Numbered from the stretch's first letter, positions 46,261 through 57,215 are shown. The stretch is DNA of 64,000 bases from Pachyseris speciosa (GCA_016490735.1 JAEMWC010000232.1:721001-785000); one strand, 5' to 3'. The notes: a model not told the origin generated them from the sequence alone. Made by a program: numbers and translations.

Positions 46261-46529
46261 GACTTAGATAATAAAAGATGGTTCTTTTTTAAAATTTTAT
46301 TTACGGGATAAGCGGCTCCTTAGCAACTAGTAACAATGCAAAACTTGAAACTTTTCCTTCCTTATTTCCTTGCTCGTTCGTTGGTTGTTCGTGTTTGCTG
46401 TTGTTGTTTTGTTTTTGTTACTGTTATGGTTGTTGCATTGGTGTGAACAATGTGTTGAATTTATCATGTCACTTTTCCTTTTGGTTTAACCTTGTAAAAC
46501 CTTTTGGGAAAATTTGTCTCACTTAGCGA

Positions 46530-47090
46530 TTAGCCAGCCACCGAGCCGCACTGAAGCGACTAGCGAGCTGGCGAGCTTTTTAGTGGTCTTTAGTATATCT
46601 ACCTCGTTCTTAAAGCACTAAAGCGACTAGCGAACCGGCGAACCACCGAGCCACTCTTTAGTGGTCTTTAGTATAGAACGAGGCGAGGTAGAAATACTAG
46701 AGTGGCTCGGTGGCTCGCCGGCTCGCTAGTCGCTTTAGTATTTGAGATGTCACGCAACGGAAACTGGGCTGTGAAGCAGAGACTACTATCGATTCGGCTT
46801 CACTACAGGATACAGGCTAGGACCAATTTTGTAGGGTGTTTTTTTTTTCCAGTTTGGTGGCTTGCCAGTCATAACCGAGCCATCGAGTCACCAAGCCACT
46901 CTCCAAAACATATTTAAATGTAAATGTAAATGTTCTTCAGCACTCAAGCCACTGCAGAGCCGGAGAGCTATCAAGCCACTCTTTAGTATATCTACCTCGT
47001 TCTTAAAGCACTGCAACGACTGTCGAGCCGGCGAGCCACCGACAAGCACTCAAAATTTGGCCCTGTGTTCTGTAGTCGCTCCGGTACTCG
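46530..47090. repeat. Low-complexity region of CGAGCC/GGCTCG words with inverted blocks
   Basis: GCGACTAGCGAGC, CGAGCCACCGAGCC and TTTAGTATATCTACCTCGTT recur several times. GAGTGGCTCGGTGGCTCGCC at about 46702 is the reverse complement of words at 46620-46660, so part of the region is a palindrome. Confidence 0.6.
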
Positions 47091-47149
47091 AAGCATTGAA
47101 GCGCGCAAAGCATCATGGTAGACAATAACAGTGAACAAATCCATATAAA

Positions 47150-48400
47150 GACCGTAAAGCACAAAAACGGCCACATGACTGATAGCAAACAAATAATAAC
47201 ATAATGAAAATGAGGCATCTGAAGGACTGTCCATCTGACCCCTAAAAGTATCCAGCGTGGAAGCTGCCAATCGCCTTGACTTTTTCCGAGGGGGTGCTCT
47301 GTGGCTGGAGCCACCTCAATGGCTCTTGTAGAGGGTGCATGAGCCCGCCGGGAACACTTGGGAGGCATAACAGATCTAAAAGGGAAGACTAAACCGCAAA
47401 GCACAAAAACGGCCACATAACTGATAGCAAACAAATAATAACATAATGAAAATGAAATGAGAGGACAAATCCACAATAAGAACAGTGAAAAAATCCATAC
47501 AAAAACAGTGGACGAATCCACAATATGAGCAGTGGACGAATCCACAAGAAAAACTGGACGAATCCACAATATGAGCAGTGGACGAATCCACAATAACAGT
47601 GAACAAATCCATATCAAAACAGTGGATGAATCCATAATATGAGCAGTGGACGAATCCACAATAACAGTGAACAAATCCATATAAAAACAGTGGATGAATC
47701 CATAATATGAGCAGTGGACGAATCCACAATAACAGTGAACAAATCCATATAAAAACAGTGGATGAATCCATAATATGAGCAGTGGACGAATCCACAATAA
47801 CAGTGAACAAATCCATATAAAGACCGCAAAGCACAAAAACGGCCACATAACTGATAGCAAACAAATAATAACATAATGAAAATGAAATGAGAGGACAAAT
47901 CCACAATAAGAACAGTGAACAAATCAATATAAAAACAGTGGACGAATCCGCAATATGAGCAGTGGATGAATCCACAATAACAGTGAACAAATCCATATAA
48001 AAACAGTGGACAAATCCACAATATAAGCAGTGGACGAATCCACAATAAAAACAGTGGACGAATCCACAATAAATAACATTGGACGAACCCAAAATAATAT
48101 GAAAAAGGCAAGGGATAACTGTCAGACATAAGTCGACGCATTAGCTCCCTTAAATGCCAAAATAAAACTGTGGACAACTCCACAGTAAAAATAGTGGACG
48201 GATCCACAACAAGAACAGTGAACAAATCCAGAGAAAAACAGTGGACGAATCCACCATATGAGCAGTAGACGAATCCACAATAAAAACAGTGGACGAATCC
48301 ACAATAAATAACATTGGACGAATCCAAAATAATATGAAAAAGGCAAGGATAACTGTCAGACATAAGTCGACGCATTAGCTCCCTTAAATACCAAAACAAG
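47150..48400. repeat. Hairpin satellite array, block A
   Basis: About 24-bp monomers of the form CAGTGGACGAATCCACAATA with spacers. Each intact monomer holds GTGGA-CGAA-TCCAC, a 5-bp inverted repeat. A second spacer type (CGGCCACATAACTGATAGCA, CAAACAAATAATAACATAAT) recurs at about 47165, 47408 and 47830. The right end has about one copy of the 235-bp higher-order unit (from about 48166). Minus-strand open frames of 238-285 codons (rich in GFVHC and WICSL) arise because the monomer lacks stops on that strand. Confidence 0.9.
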
Positions 48401-48972
48401 AGGCTACAATTAGCCTAAACCCGGGCTTGTAAAAAACAGTATTGTATCCCTAACTTAGTGCTAAACAAAAGAATAGAGGGAAGTCTGTCTTTCTTACATC
48501 GGACGCATTGTGTTTAGCTTGTGTTGGAGTCTATTTCTTTAGACCCCTATCAACATTTATTCCTCTAAAATACAGCTCAACCATTGAGAACAGTAATTAT
48601 AACACTTGTAAAAAATATTTCTAAAAGAACAAGAAAAAGAGAAACAGAAAAATAAAGCCCGTGATATATACCACTAAAAAAGCTAAAAGACAGCAAACCC
48701 GGGTTAGCTGTGTCACACGCAAGAACAGTGACCTTTAGGCCACAGAGGTTTATCCTTTTGCAAGGTGATAAAAATAGTGTATTGATTCCAAAAAAAAACT
48801 AAGCACACTTGTTTTCGCTTCGATGGATAATTGTTTGAGAAAGGAAACGCTTATCGAACGATGTAGGATTTTTTCGCATAAACGTTAATGGAGTACGTCT
48901 CGGTGAAATGTGAGTAGAAAATTAATTAGCAGAGTGAAACTGTTTACAAACACTTCTCCTTTGTCGTCTCAT

Positions 48973-49200
48973 GTTATTATAATCGGCTCCCAAGCACAAG
49001 ACCTAGAAAACTCAGACCCACCCCCCCAAACTGTAAAAACTCAAACCCCTCATAAACGGCGATAATTCATTTTGCCCACGTTTATTTCACTTTGAAAATT
49101 TGTATAGTTGTGAGGGGGTCTGTTTCCAGTTTGGGGGTGGGGGGGGGGGGGGGGGGTCTGAGTATTCTAGGTCTCGTGCTCCGGAGCCGATTATAATAAC
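48973..49200. mobile_element. Foldback element with poly-G core
   Basis: Arms GTTATTATAATCGGCTCC and GGAGCCGATTATAATAAC are perfect 18-bp inverted repeats. Inner GCACAAGACCTAG pairs with CTAGGTCTCGTGC. A G-run of about 20 lies at 49137-49156. A related truncated copy follows at about 49255-49420, with a second G-rich tract at 49337-49372. Confidence 0.7.
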
Positions 49201-49676
49201 GTGAAGTGTTTGTTATCTGCGATAAATAGACGGTGTAACATTTCAGCGCACTGAACGGCGATAATTTATTTTGTCCACGTTTATTTGACTTTGAAAATTT
49301 GTATAGTTTTGAGGGGGTCTGAGTTTTCCAGACTTGGGGGGGGGAGGGGGGGTGGCGGGGGGGGGGGGGGGGCTGAGTTTTCTAGGTCTGAGGTCTGAGT
49401 TTTCTAGGTCTGAGTTCTCCAGACACCCGATACGGGGAACACGGCGGCAATCCATCTGGAGTTAAATTTTGGTCATGTTAAAAGCTTTCTTCTCGCTGTT
49501 GAACTTGCAAACATTCGTATAGACACTTCTCTTAACATATTAGTTGTTCAGACTTCAAAGACACAAGGTGAATCGACGTTTTCCAATACGTGACAACAGG
49601 CATCATTCTTGCTGTTGATATGAGATTTACACTTCCGAATCACTCGGCCGGGAAAGGTCAAACTCCCTTTGTCTGG

Positions 49677-49769
49677 AGTCTCTAATTTTTGGCGCTCCCC
49701 TCGCGTCGCGTCTCCTCGCAACTTCGCGCGCGCACGTGGCCCCAAAATCCGTCGCCAAAATTAGAGACT
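49677..49769. repeat. CpG-rich hairpin
   Basis: GTCTCTAATTTTTGGCG and CGCCAAAATTAGAGAC are inverted around a core rich in CG (CCTCGCGTCGCGTCTCC, TTCGCGCGCGCACG). Confidence 0.6.
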
Positions 49770-50084
49770 ACTCGCAATCTCCTGAAGCAGTCCATCTGCC
49801 ATTAAGTTTACTCATGTTAAAAGCTTTCTTCTCGCCGTTGAACTTGCAAACATTCGCATAGACACTTCTCTTAACATATTGTTTGTTCAGACTTCAAAAG
49901 CCACAAGATGAATCGACATTTTCCCGTACGTGACAACACGCATCACTGTTGTTAAAAATAGTTAGCGCTTGCGCAGAAACGCCGGAAGTGCCATTTGTGG
50001 ATGATACTCGACGACGAAAAAGAATAATCGTCGGTAGTTTAAGACCCGGGCGCCGCGCGAGACGCGCGCAGCCCGGGTAATAAA

Positions 50085-52471
50085 ACTGTGGACAACTCCA
50101 CAGTAAAAATAGTGGACGGATCCACAACAAGAACAGTGAACAAATCCAGAGAAAAACAGTGGACGAATCCACCATATGAGCAGTGGACGAATCCACAATA
50201 AAAACAGTGGACGAATCCACAATAAATAACATTGGACGAATCCAAAATAATGAGAGGACAAATCCACAATAAGAACAGTGAACAAATCCATACAAAAACA
50301 GTGGACGAATCCACAATATGAGCAGTGGACGAATCCACAAGAAAAACTGGACGAATCCACAATATGAGCAGTGGACGAATCCACAATAACAGTGAACAAA
50401 TCCATATCAAAACAGTGGATGAATCCATAATATGAGCAGTGGACGAATCCACAATAACAGTGAACAAATCCATATAAAAACAGTGGATGAATCCATAATA
50501 TGAGCAGTGGACGAATCCACAATAACAGTGAACAAATCCATATAAAAACAGTGGATGAATCCATAATATGAGCAGTGGACGAATCCACAATAACAGTGAA
50601 CAAATCCATATAAAGACCGCAAAGCACAAAAACGGCCACATAACTGATAGCAAACAAATAATAACATAATGAAAATGACATGAGAGGACAAATCCACAAT
50701 AAGAACAGTGAACAAATCCATACAAAAACAGTGGACGAATCCACAAGAAAAACTGGACGAATCCACAATAAATAACATTGGACGAATCCACAATATGAGC
50801 AGTGGACGAATCCGCAATAACAGTGAACAAATCAATATAAAAACAGTGGACGAATCCGCAATATGAGCAGTGGATGAATCCACAATAACAGTGAACAAAT
50901 CCATATAAAAACAGTGGACAAATCCACAATATAAGCAGTGGACGAATCCACAATAAAAACAGTGGACGAATCCACAATAAATAACATTGGACGAATCCAA
51001 AATAATATGAAAAAGGCAAGGGATAACTGTCAGACATAAGTCGACGCATTAGCTCCCTTAAATGCCAAAATAAAACTGTGGACAACTCCACAGTAAAAAT
51101 AGTGGACGGATCCACAACAAGAACAGTGAACAAATCCAGAGAAAAACAGTGGACGAATCCACCATATGAGCAGTAGACGAATCCACAATAAAAACAGTGG
51201 ACGAATCCACAATAAATAACATTGGACGAATCCAAAATAATATGAAAAAGGCAAGGGATAACTGTCAGACATAAGTCGACGCATTAGCTCCCTTAAATAC
51301 CAAAATAAAACTGTGGACAACTCCACAGTAAAAATAGTGGACGGATCCACAACAAGAACAGTGAACAAATCCAGAGAAAAACAGTGGACGAATCCACCAT
51401 ATGAGCAGTGGACGAATCCACAATAAAAACAGTGGACGAATCCACAATAAATAACATTGAACGAATCCAAAATAATATGAAAAAGGCAAGGGATAACTGT
51501 CAGACATAAGTCGACGCATTAGCTCCCTTAAATACCAAAATAAAACTGTGGACAACTCCACAGTAAAAATAGTGGACGGATCCACAACAAGAACAGTGAA
51601 CAAATCCAGAGAAAAACAGTGGACGAATCCACCATATGAGCAGTGGACGAATCCACAATAAAAACAGTGGACGAATCCACAATAAATAACATTGGACGAA
51701 TCCAAAATAATATGAAAAAGGCAAGGGATAACTGTCAGACATAAGTCGACGCATTAGCTCCCTTAAATGCCAAAATAAAACTGTGGACAACTCCACAGTA
51801 AAAATAGTGGACGGATCCACAACAAGAACAGTGAACAAATCCAGAGAAAAACAGTGGACGAATCCACCATATGAGCAGTGGACGAATCCACAATAAAAAC
51901 AGTGGACGAATCCACAATAAATAACATTGGACGAATCCAAAATAATATGAAAAAGGCAAGGGATAACTGTCAGACATAAGTCGACGCATTAGCTCCCTTA
52001 AATGCCAAAATAAAACTGTGGACAACTCCACAGTAAAAATAGTGGACGGATCCACAACAAGAACAGTGAACAAATCCAGAGAAAAACAGTGGACGAATCC
52101 ACCATATGAGCAGTGGACGAATCCACAATAAAAACAGTGGACGAATCCACAATAAATAACATTGGACGAATCCAAAATAATATGAAAAAGGCAATGGATA
52201 ACTGTCAGACATAAGTCGACGCATTAGCTCTCTTAAATGCCAAAATAAAACTGTGGACAACTCCACAGTAAAAATAGTGGACGGATCCACAACAAGAACA
52301 GTGAACAAATCCAGAGAAAAACAGTGGACGAATCCACCATATGAGCAGTGGACGAATCCACAATAAAAACAGTGGACGAATCCACAATAAATAACATTGG
52401 ACGAATCCAAAATGATATGAAAAAGGCAATGGATAACTGTCAGACATAAGTCGACGCATTAGCTCCCTTAA
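50085..52471. repeat. Hairpin satellite array, block B with 235-bp higher-order repeat
   Basis: The left part (50085-51010) uses the same monomer mix as block A. From 51076 the word CTGTGGACAACTCCACAG recurs at 51076, 51311, 51546, 51781, 52016 and 52251: six copies at exactly 235 bases, nearly identical. Each 235-bp unit has seven monomers (about 24 bp) plus a unique spacer of about 62 bases (GGATAACTGTCAGACATAAG, TCGACGCATTAGCTCC). Monomer stems: CTGTGGA/TCCACAG, GTGGA/TCCAC, one broken, GTGGA/TCCAC three times, TTGGA/TCCAA. Minus-strand open frames of up to 398 codons are a consequence of the repeat. Confidence 0.93.
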
Positions 52472-52536
52472 GCCGGTTTTCCTTGACAAGTGTTATTGAC
52501 AATTTTTATTTGCTCATATTTATGAACGACAAGTTT

Positions 52537-52580
52537 TGCACTTGTTGAAAAACTAGCATGCTAGTTTTTGAACAAGTGCA
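52537..52580. repeat. 44-bp near-perfect palindrome
   Basis: TGCACTTGTTGAAAAACTAG with CATG at the centre and the mirrored arm after it; only one position pair fails to match. Confidence 0.85.
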
Positions 52581-52733
52581 CTTGTCAAGGAAAAACTTGA
52601 CTTGAAATTTTTTTCTTTACACACCAGCAAATAAAGTTTGTCAAGTCAAAACTTGTCAAGGAAAACTTGCTCGTCTGTAACCGGTCTAAACCGCAGTAAT
52701 AAGCCCCATTTACACGAGCAATTTTTCCTTGAC

Positions 52734-53918
52734 AGGGAAAAATTGCTCGTGTAGAATAGTGGACAAATTTTCCTTGTCAAGGAAAATCTGGCGTGCTAGC
52801 TTTTCCTTGACAAGGAAAAATTGACAAGTCTGAAATTTGCTCGTGTAGACGGACAACAAGGGAAATGTGACAAGGAAAGGAAAAGGTCGTAATTGCTGTT
52901 TTTGGCAGTCAAAAACGTCAACTAGCATTTTCGGAAAGAAACTAGTTCCCTAGAAAGTTCATGGAAAGTTCATTTCAGCTTGCATTTTCTTGAAGGAAGA
53001 TTTTGTTCCCTGAATTTTCGGGCAATTAAAATCCGAACAGATGAACTTCTTCTAGCTTATGAAAACATCACTTTAAACAGACTTCAAACATCACAAGGTA
53101 CTTAAAATGCCTTTCTACAGCTTTTAGTTGATTTGGCTCGTTGGGTGCCCCTGAGTCGTCCGATGTCGATTTCAGTCTTCTCGGCACATCGTGGCATAGA
53201 TGGTCGTACTGTCACGAAGCTCAGAGATTTTTACCTTCCAGTGGTCAAGCGTGTGGCGTCTGATATCGTTACCCTAGAGATTGGTACTAATAATCTCGTA
53301 GACCGAAGTCGTGAGGTGGTTGGCTATGATATCGAGGATTTAGTCCGTTTTCTTTTAGGGAGTTATTCCGTTCACGTTGTTGGCGTTTGTCACGTTATTC
53401 CACGTGGCGGGTCTTTCTCTTAGGCTTCATTGTTCGCTTCCCGCGCTCAGGTTCTAAGTCAGTATTTATCGTTTTAGATCCTTTCCCAAATGGTTTTTGC
53501 TGGGCCCATCGATTTTCTCCTCACCCTGGTAAAGAATTGTATTTGGTGACCATGTTAACCCAGCGGGTCAATATCATTTATATCGTTACGCATGCTTTGA
53601 AGCCCGCCTCACGTCTCCTCTGTCGTGGTTTTAGTTTGCTGTTTTTATTTTGATTATGGTTTCGTTCGCATTTAAGATGCTATTTTATGGATTAATGCGT
53701 AACTTTATCTGCCCTTCCCCTCCACTTTCATTATTTTGTATTGTATTTTGTGGTGGATTCGTCTATCATTTTTATTTGCGGTTTCGTTCCTGTTTTATTT
53801 TGGCATTTAAAGCAAATTTCTGACTTGTCAATTTTTCCTTGTCAAGGAAAAGCTAGCACGCCAGATTTTCCTTGACAAGGAAAATTTGTCCACTATTCTA
53901 CACGAGCAATTTTTCCCT
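52734..53918. mobile_element. Inverted-repeat element carrying an SGNH-hydrolase-like fragment
   Basis: Arms of about 110 bp at 52734-52851 and 53810-53918 are inverted copies (GGGAAAAATTGCTCGTGTAG, TCCTTGTCAAGGAAAATCTG and so on). The left end is further doubled by a small palindrome (52711-52753). No convincing target duplication was found. The interior plus frame at 53133-53421 is described separately. Confidence 0.7.
53133..53640 (+). pseudogene. SGNH/GDSL-like fragment inside the inverted-repeat element
   Basis: The first part reads FSAHRGIDGRTVTKLRDFYL, then DIVTLEIGTNNLVD and VHVVGVCHVIPRG, which resembles SGNH-hydrolase blocks (the GTNN is like the GxND of block III). A frame change near 53400 leads to a second open part (53387-53653). 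The upstream nucleophile block is not seen. Such domains occur in some cnidarian retroelements; which element this came from is unknown. Confidence 0.45.
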
Positions 53919-54372
53919 ACACGGAATGAGGTTTCGCTAGTGCCCTTTCTTTTGGGAATAACACGGCGGAGGAGGAATGTTCGGAATATTCGGAGCAGAC
54001 GGTATTCGTATTTTTGTTTTGTTTTGTTTGAACAACGCCATTTTCCGAATTCATGAACGGAATATCATTCTGAAAATGGACAGAATACAGTTTGCTCGAA
54101 ATAAGAAACATCTGTTTTTTTGTACAGTTTTGGCGGGAAAATCCTGTTTGGCCCGCCAAGCACGTGACGTGCCACACCTGGGGTTAATTGCTGAGTCAGA
54201 GTGTCATTGCCTCCTGTTTGAGTACGTAACTTCCTCAAGACTTTAGAAAAAACGATTCACCTAATGGTTGTTAAAACTCGTTTTTGTCTCGTAGACGGAC
54301 GACTTAGTAAACAGGAGAACCTTATTTCAGGTATTCTGTTATTCCTAACTGAGCTGGAACACCAATAACCAT

Positions 54373-54552
54373 AATACACCATTTTGCTAATGATCAATTC
54401 CTGGTGAATTTTGGGTAGATCCAGTCCTTTGTGGGGGCAAACGGTCAAAATTTACAATTTTAGATTACGTGCCAAAATGGCCGTTTGCCCCCACAAAGGT
54501 CTGGATCTACCCACAATTCACCAGGAACTGATCATTAGCAATATGGTGTATT
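54373..54552. repeat. Foldback element with 72-bp arms
   Basis: Arms 54373-54444 and 54481-54552 are inverted copies with few mismatches (GGTAGATCCAG-type words: GGGTAGATCCAGTCCTTTGT and ACAAAGGTCTGGATCTACCC). The loop is 36 bases. Confidence 0.8.
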
Positions 54553-54639
54553 GCTCACTTGGAAAAGACTGGGAACGAGAGTGTCGCGTGAGGAATTGTG
54601 GGATTGTTTTGGGGGACGCGATTGTTTCTTCGTAACACG

Positions 54640-55165
54640 AAAATTTGGTTTATCAACGTAGTTAATAATGTAAATTGACCACCGTACAGGGATTCAAAAA
54701 GCTGACATTTTGAGCATTAGCACTTCTCAAAGATGACAAAGATGCATCCAAACCAGTCGCCCGGCATTTTAATCTCCCTAGCCATTCCAAACAACACGTG
54801 TCAATCTCCGGCATTTCCCTACATCAAGGTACCACGGAAAGCCGTAGAAATCTCGAGCAAAAAATTGTCTTTCAAATCGGCACTCTTAATCCCCACGGTA
54901 TCAACTAGCGCTTTTCATTCAATTAATTTATTCCTGTTATTTGTGTTACCATGTTACCACCAATAAGGTAGCCTCATATTCTGTATATAAACCATACACA
55001 ACCCGCAATTCTTCGATTAGCTCCGACGAAGGGCTAACGCTCGAAACGTCAGCTTTATGAATCCCTTAGGGGTATGGTGGTCAATTTACATTATCAACTC
55101 CGTTGGTAAACCAAATTTTCGTTTTCCACTCCCCCACCGACGCTGAGCACCACAGTTTCTAACCC
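54640..55165 (+). pseudogene. Penelope-like element 3' remnant
   Basis: 54731-54909 encodes KDASKPVARHFNLPSHSKQH, then QGTTESRRNLEQKIVFQIGT and LNPHGIN before a stop, which matches the segment after the GIY-YIG core in Penelope-like elements. Downstream is the stem-loop GACGAAGGGCTAACGCTCGA AACGTC and the family signature TTTACATTATCAACTCCGTT with CCCCCACCGACGC. Truncated at the 5' side. Confidence 0.6.
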
Positions 55166-55184
55166 CCTTTATTCATTTGTTCAT

Positions 55185-55535
55185 CCCGGGGTGACTTTCT
55201 TCCCGGAGCAATTTTTTATTTTTGTTTACATGTGTGGTTTTATCCCGGGACGAACGAAAACAGTTTCGCCCCGGGACGAAATGCTCGCTTATAAAAGTCT
55301 TATTTTTCATCCCGAGAAGACCAAAAAATTCCATGAAAACGGTGACCGTTTTCATGGAATTTTTGGTCACGTTTCACCCTGGGATTAAATTTCATCTCGG
55401 TGCTGAAGACCGAGATGAAATCATCCCGGGTTGAACATATTTAACTCCGAGATCATGTAAACACCAATAGGAAAATAACCAGACACCGGGGTGAAATTCG
55501 TCCCGGGATGAGTTCTCTCATGTAAACAGGCCCTT
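55185..55535. mobile_element. MITE-like element of CCCGGGATGA words, with a 50-bp palindrome
   Basis: TTCATCCCGG, ATCCCGGGACGAA and CCGGGATGA words occur in both orientations and the end reads CTCATGTAAACAGGCCCTTA. At 55319-55368 GACCAAAAAATTCCATGAAA and TTTCATGGAATTTTTGGTC form a near-perfect palindrome around GGTGACC. Confidence 0.65.
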
Positions 55536-55539
55536 AGTC

Positions 55540-57061
55540 AGAACCTGACTTGCGCGAACCATGACAGCAGGCGCGAACCCGCCAAAGCTTCCCTAAAAGA
55601 AACATTTTCTAAGAATTCCGAGTAAACCATGTTCTGTTTATTCTGCTATCTGGAGCAGATAATACTTCAGGTAACTCCTTCAAATTGCTTGGCACATCCT
55701 TACTGCGCATCATTTATGGCATCATTAGCGCGCGTTTGTGCGCACTCAAAGCATGGCAAATTTTCGTGACATTGAACTCTGTCAGTTGAAAAATTCAAGA
55801 GGCGTTTTCGCTCAATTCTACTCGATCCTAGACTTGTTTGCTTTAAGAGGGAGTATTCCGTTGTTCCTTGTGCTTCATGCAATACAGGTGTAATGCAATG
55901 GTCTGTTTTAATTGCTCAATTTCTCTTCCTTTGAGACGAGAAGAACTGATCAGATTAGACTCATTTGTTGATTGCCGGCAGTTTCAGGTTTTTGGGTACC
56001 TTGAGAGGGCACTGTGGCCTGTTCTTTTCAGTTCATATTTCGAAACAATAGATGACAATAAACAATCAGGGAGAATTTCTAAAAAAAATGTACGTCAACT
56101 TTTATTTCAAGGGCATCACCTTAAAACTCGAGAAAGAAAGATTTCCTTGAGCATGGAAGTCGTTTTTATTTCGTTTTAAGGTTGATTAAATAATTGCAAG
56201 GGGCATAATGATAATTGATAACAAAGCAAAAAAAAGTGTAAATGATGCATAAATAATGTGCTTACTGGTTACTGATCACTTTACAGGTTTCTTGATCACA
56301 AATGTACAAGTTGTAACAATCATGGTTATGCTTATGACATTGAAGGGGAAGCTACATGATGATTCAGGGCTGATGATTACTACTAAGAACATCTTTGGGC
56401 AAGTGTTACTAAACAATATCCCCAGATTGATGATTTTCTATACCTGTATAACAATGTATTTACATTTTAAGGAAAACTTACATGTTGATCACTCCTGCAT
56501 GGGAGTGTATAGCCCAAGGTGGAATTAATGTAGCTTACCGCGAAGATCTTTTAATTCCACTGGATATTTTCGCTTCACATTTAGCCTCTTATTTAACACA
56601 AGTGGGTAGAATGGAGAAGTAAATAAATGAACCAATTTGAAAGGTGGGAACGCTCCACTTAGCATCGTTTTCGATTCGATTTCTTTTAAAAGACAAACAA
56701 GAGCCCGCGAAAAGCTCGTGAGCGGTGATGCACAGAAAAGTACGAAGAGGGGTTATCCGCAGTGAAGCTGCGGATGAGATTGATCGATGACTTACAATTG
56801 GCGGGAGCATAGCGTTTCCCTGGTGTGGTGTGGCATCAGTGACCGTTTGGCGCACGAAACCGTTAGCATCTTTTCCGAACATTTTCGTTTTGGATCGTAC
56901 ACTGATTCCATCCTGGGTTATACTCAGATGACATCGAGAGGATGGTTAGCGGCTCATGGTATTCCTATCTTATATGTATATGGACACTGCAAACCTACTG
57001 AGCTATTCAATATACTTTTAGGGCAGTAACCCAGGATATCAACAATGTGATATTAGTACAG
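55540..57061. other. Unassigned gene-poor stretch
   Basis: Open frames of 80-103 codons at 55868-56179 and 56787-57029 have no recognisable domain and no partner exons. I see no other structure. Confidence 0.35.
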
Positions 57062-57079
57062 GTAATCACATGATTTCGA

Positions 57080-57115
<36 letters not shown>

Positions 57116-57171
57116 TCAAAGACTCACAAAATTGCACGAGCCCAATTTGCGGTCTTTGAAAAAATTTACAA

Positions 57172-57207
<36 letters not shown>

Positions 57208-57215
57208 GTGATTAC
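57062..57215. repeat. 154-bp near-perfect palindrome
   Basis: GTAATCACATGA and TCATGTGATTAC mark the ends; the arms continue with TGCAATTTGGAATAAATAAG and CTTATTTATTCCAAATTGCA, AAATTTTTTCAAAGAC and GTCTTTGAAAAAATTT. Confidence 0.85.

Larger units (their letters stand above)
48412..50083. other. Interlude between the two satellite blocks
   Basis: No gene supported. Contains the foldback element at 48973-49200, poly-G tracts, a 140-bp direct duplication (49476-49617 and 49816-49955) and a CpG-rich hairpin at 49677-49769. The right border is the GC-rich GACCCGGGCGCCGCGCGAGA near 50043. Confidence 0.6.

Noticed and set aside
47003..52489. Minus-strand open frames of 146-398 codons rich in GFVHC, WICSLLL and RPLFLLW, which look like repetitive membrane proteins
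   Set aside because: All frames follow the satellite monomer, appear in more than one frame over the same DNA, and repeat every 235 bases. The monomer simply lacks stop codons on the minus strand. No start context, splice sites or known domain.
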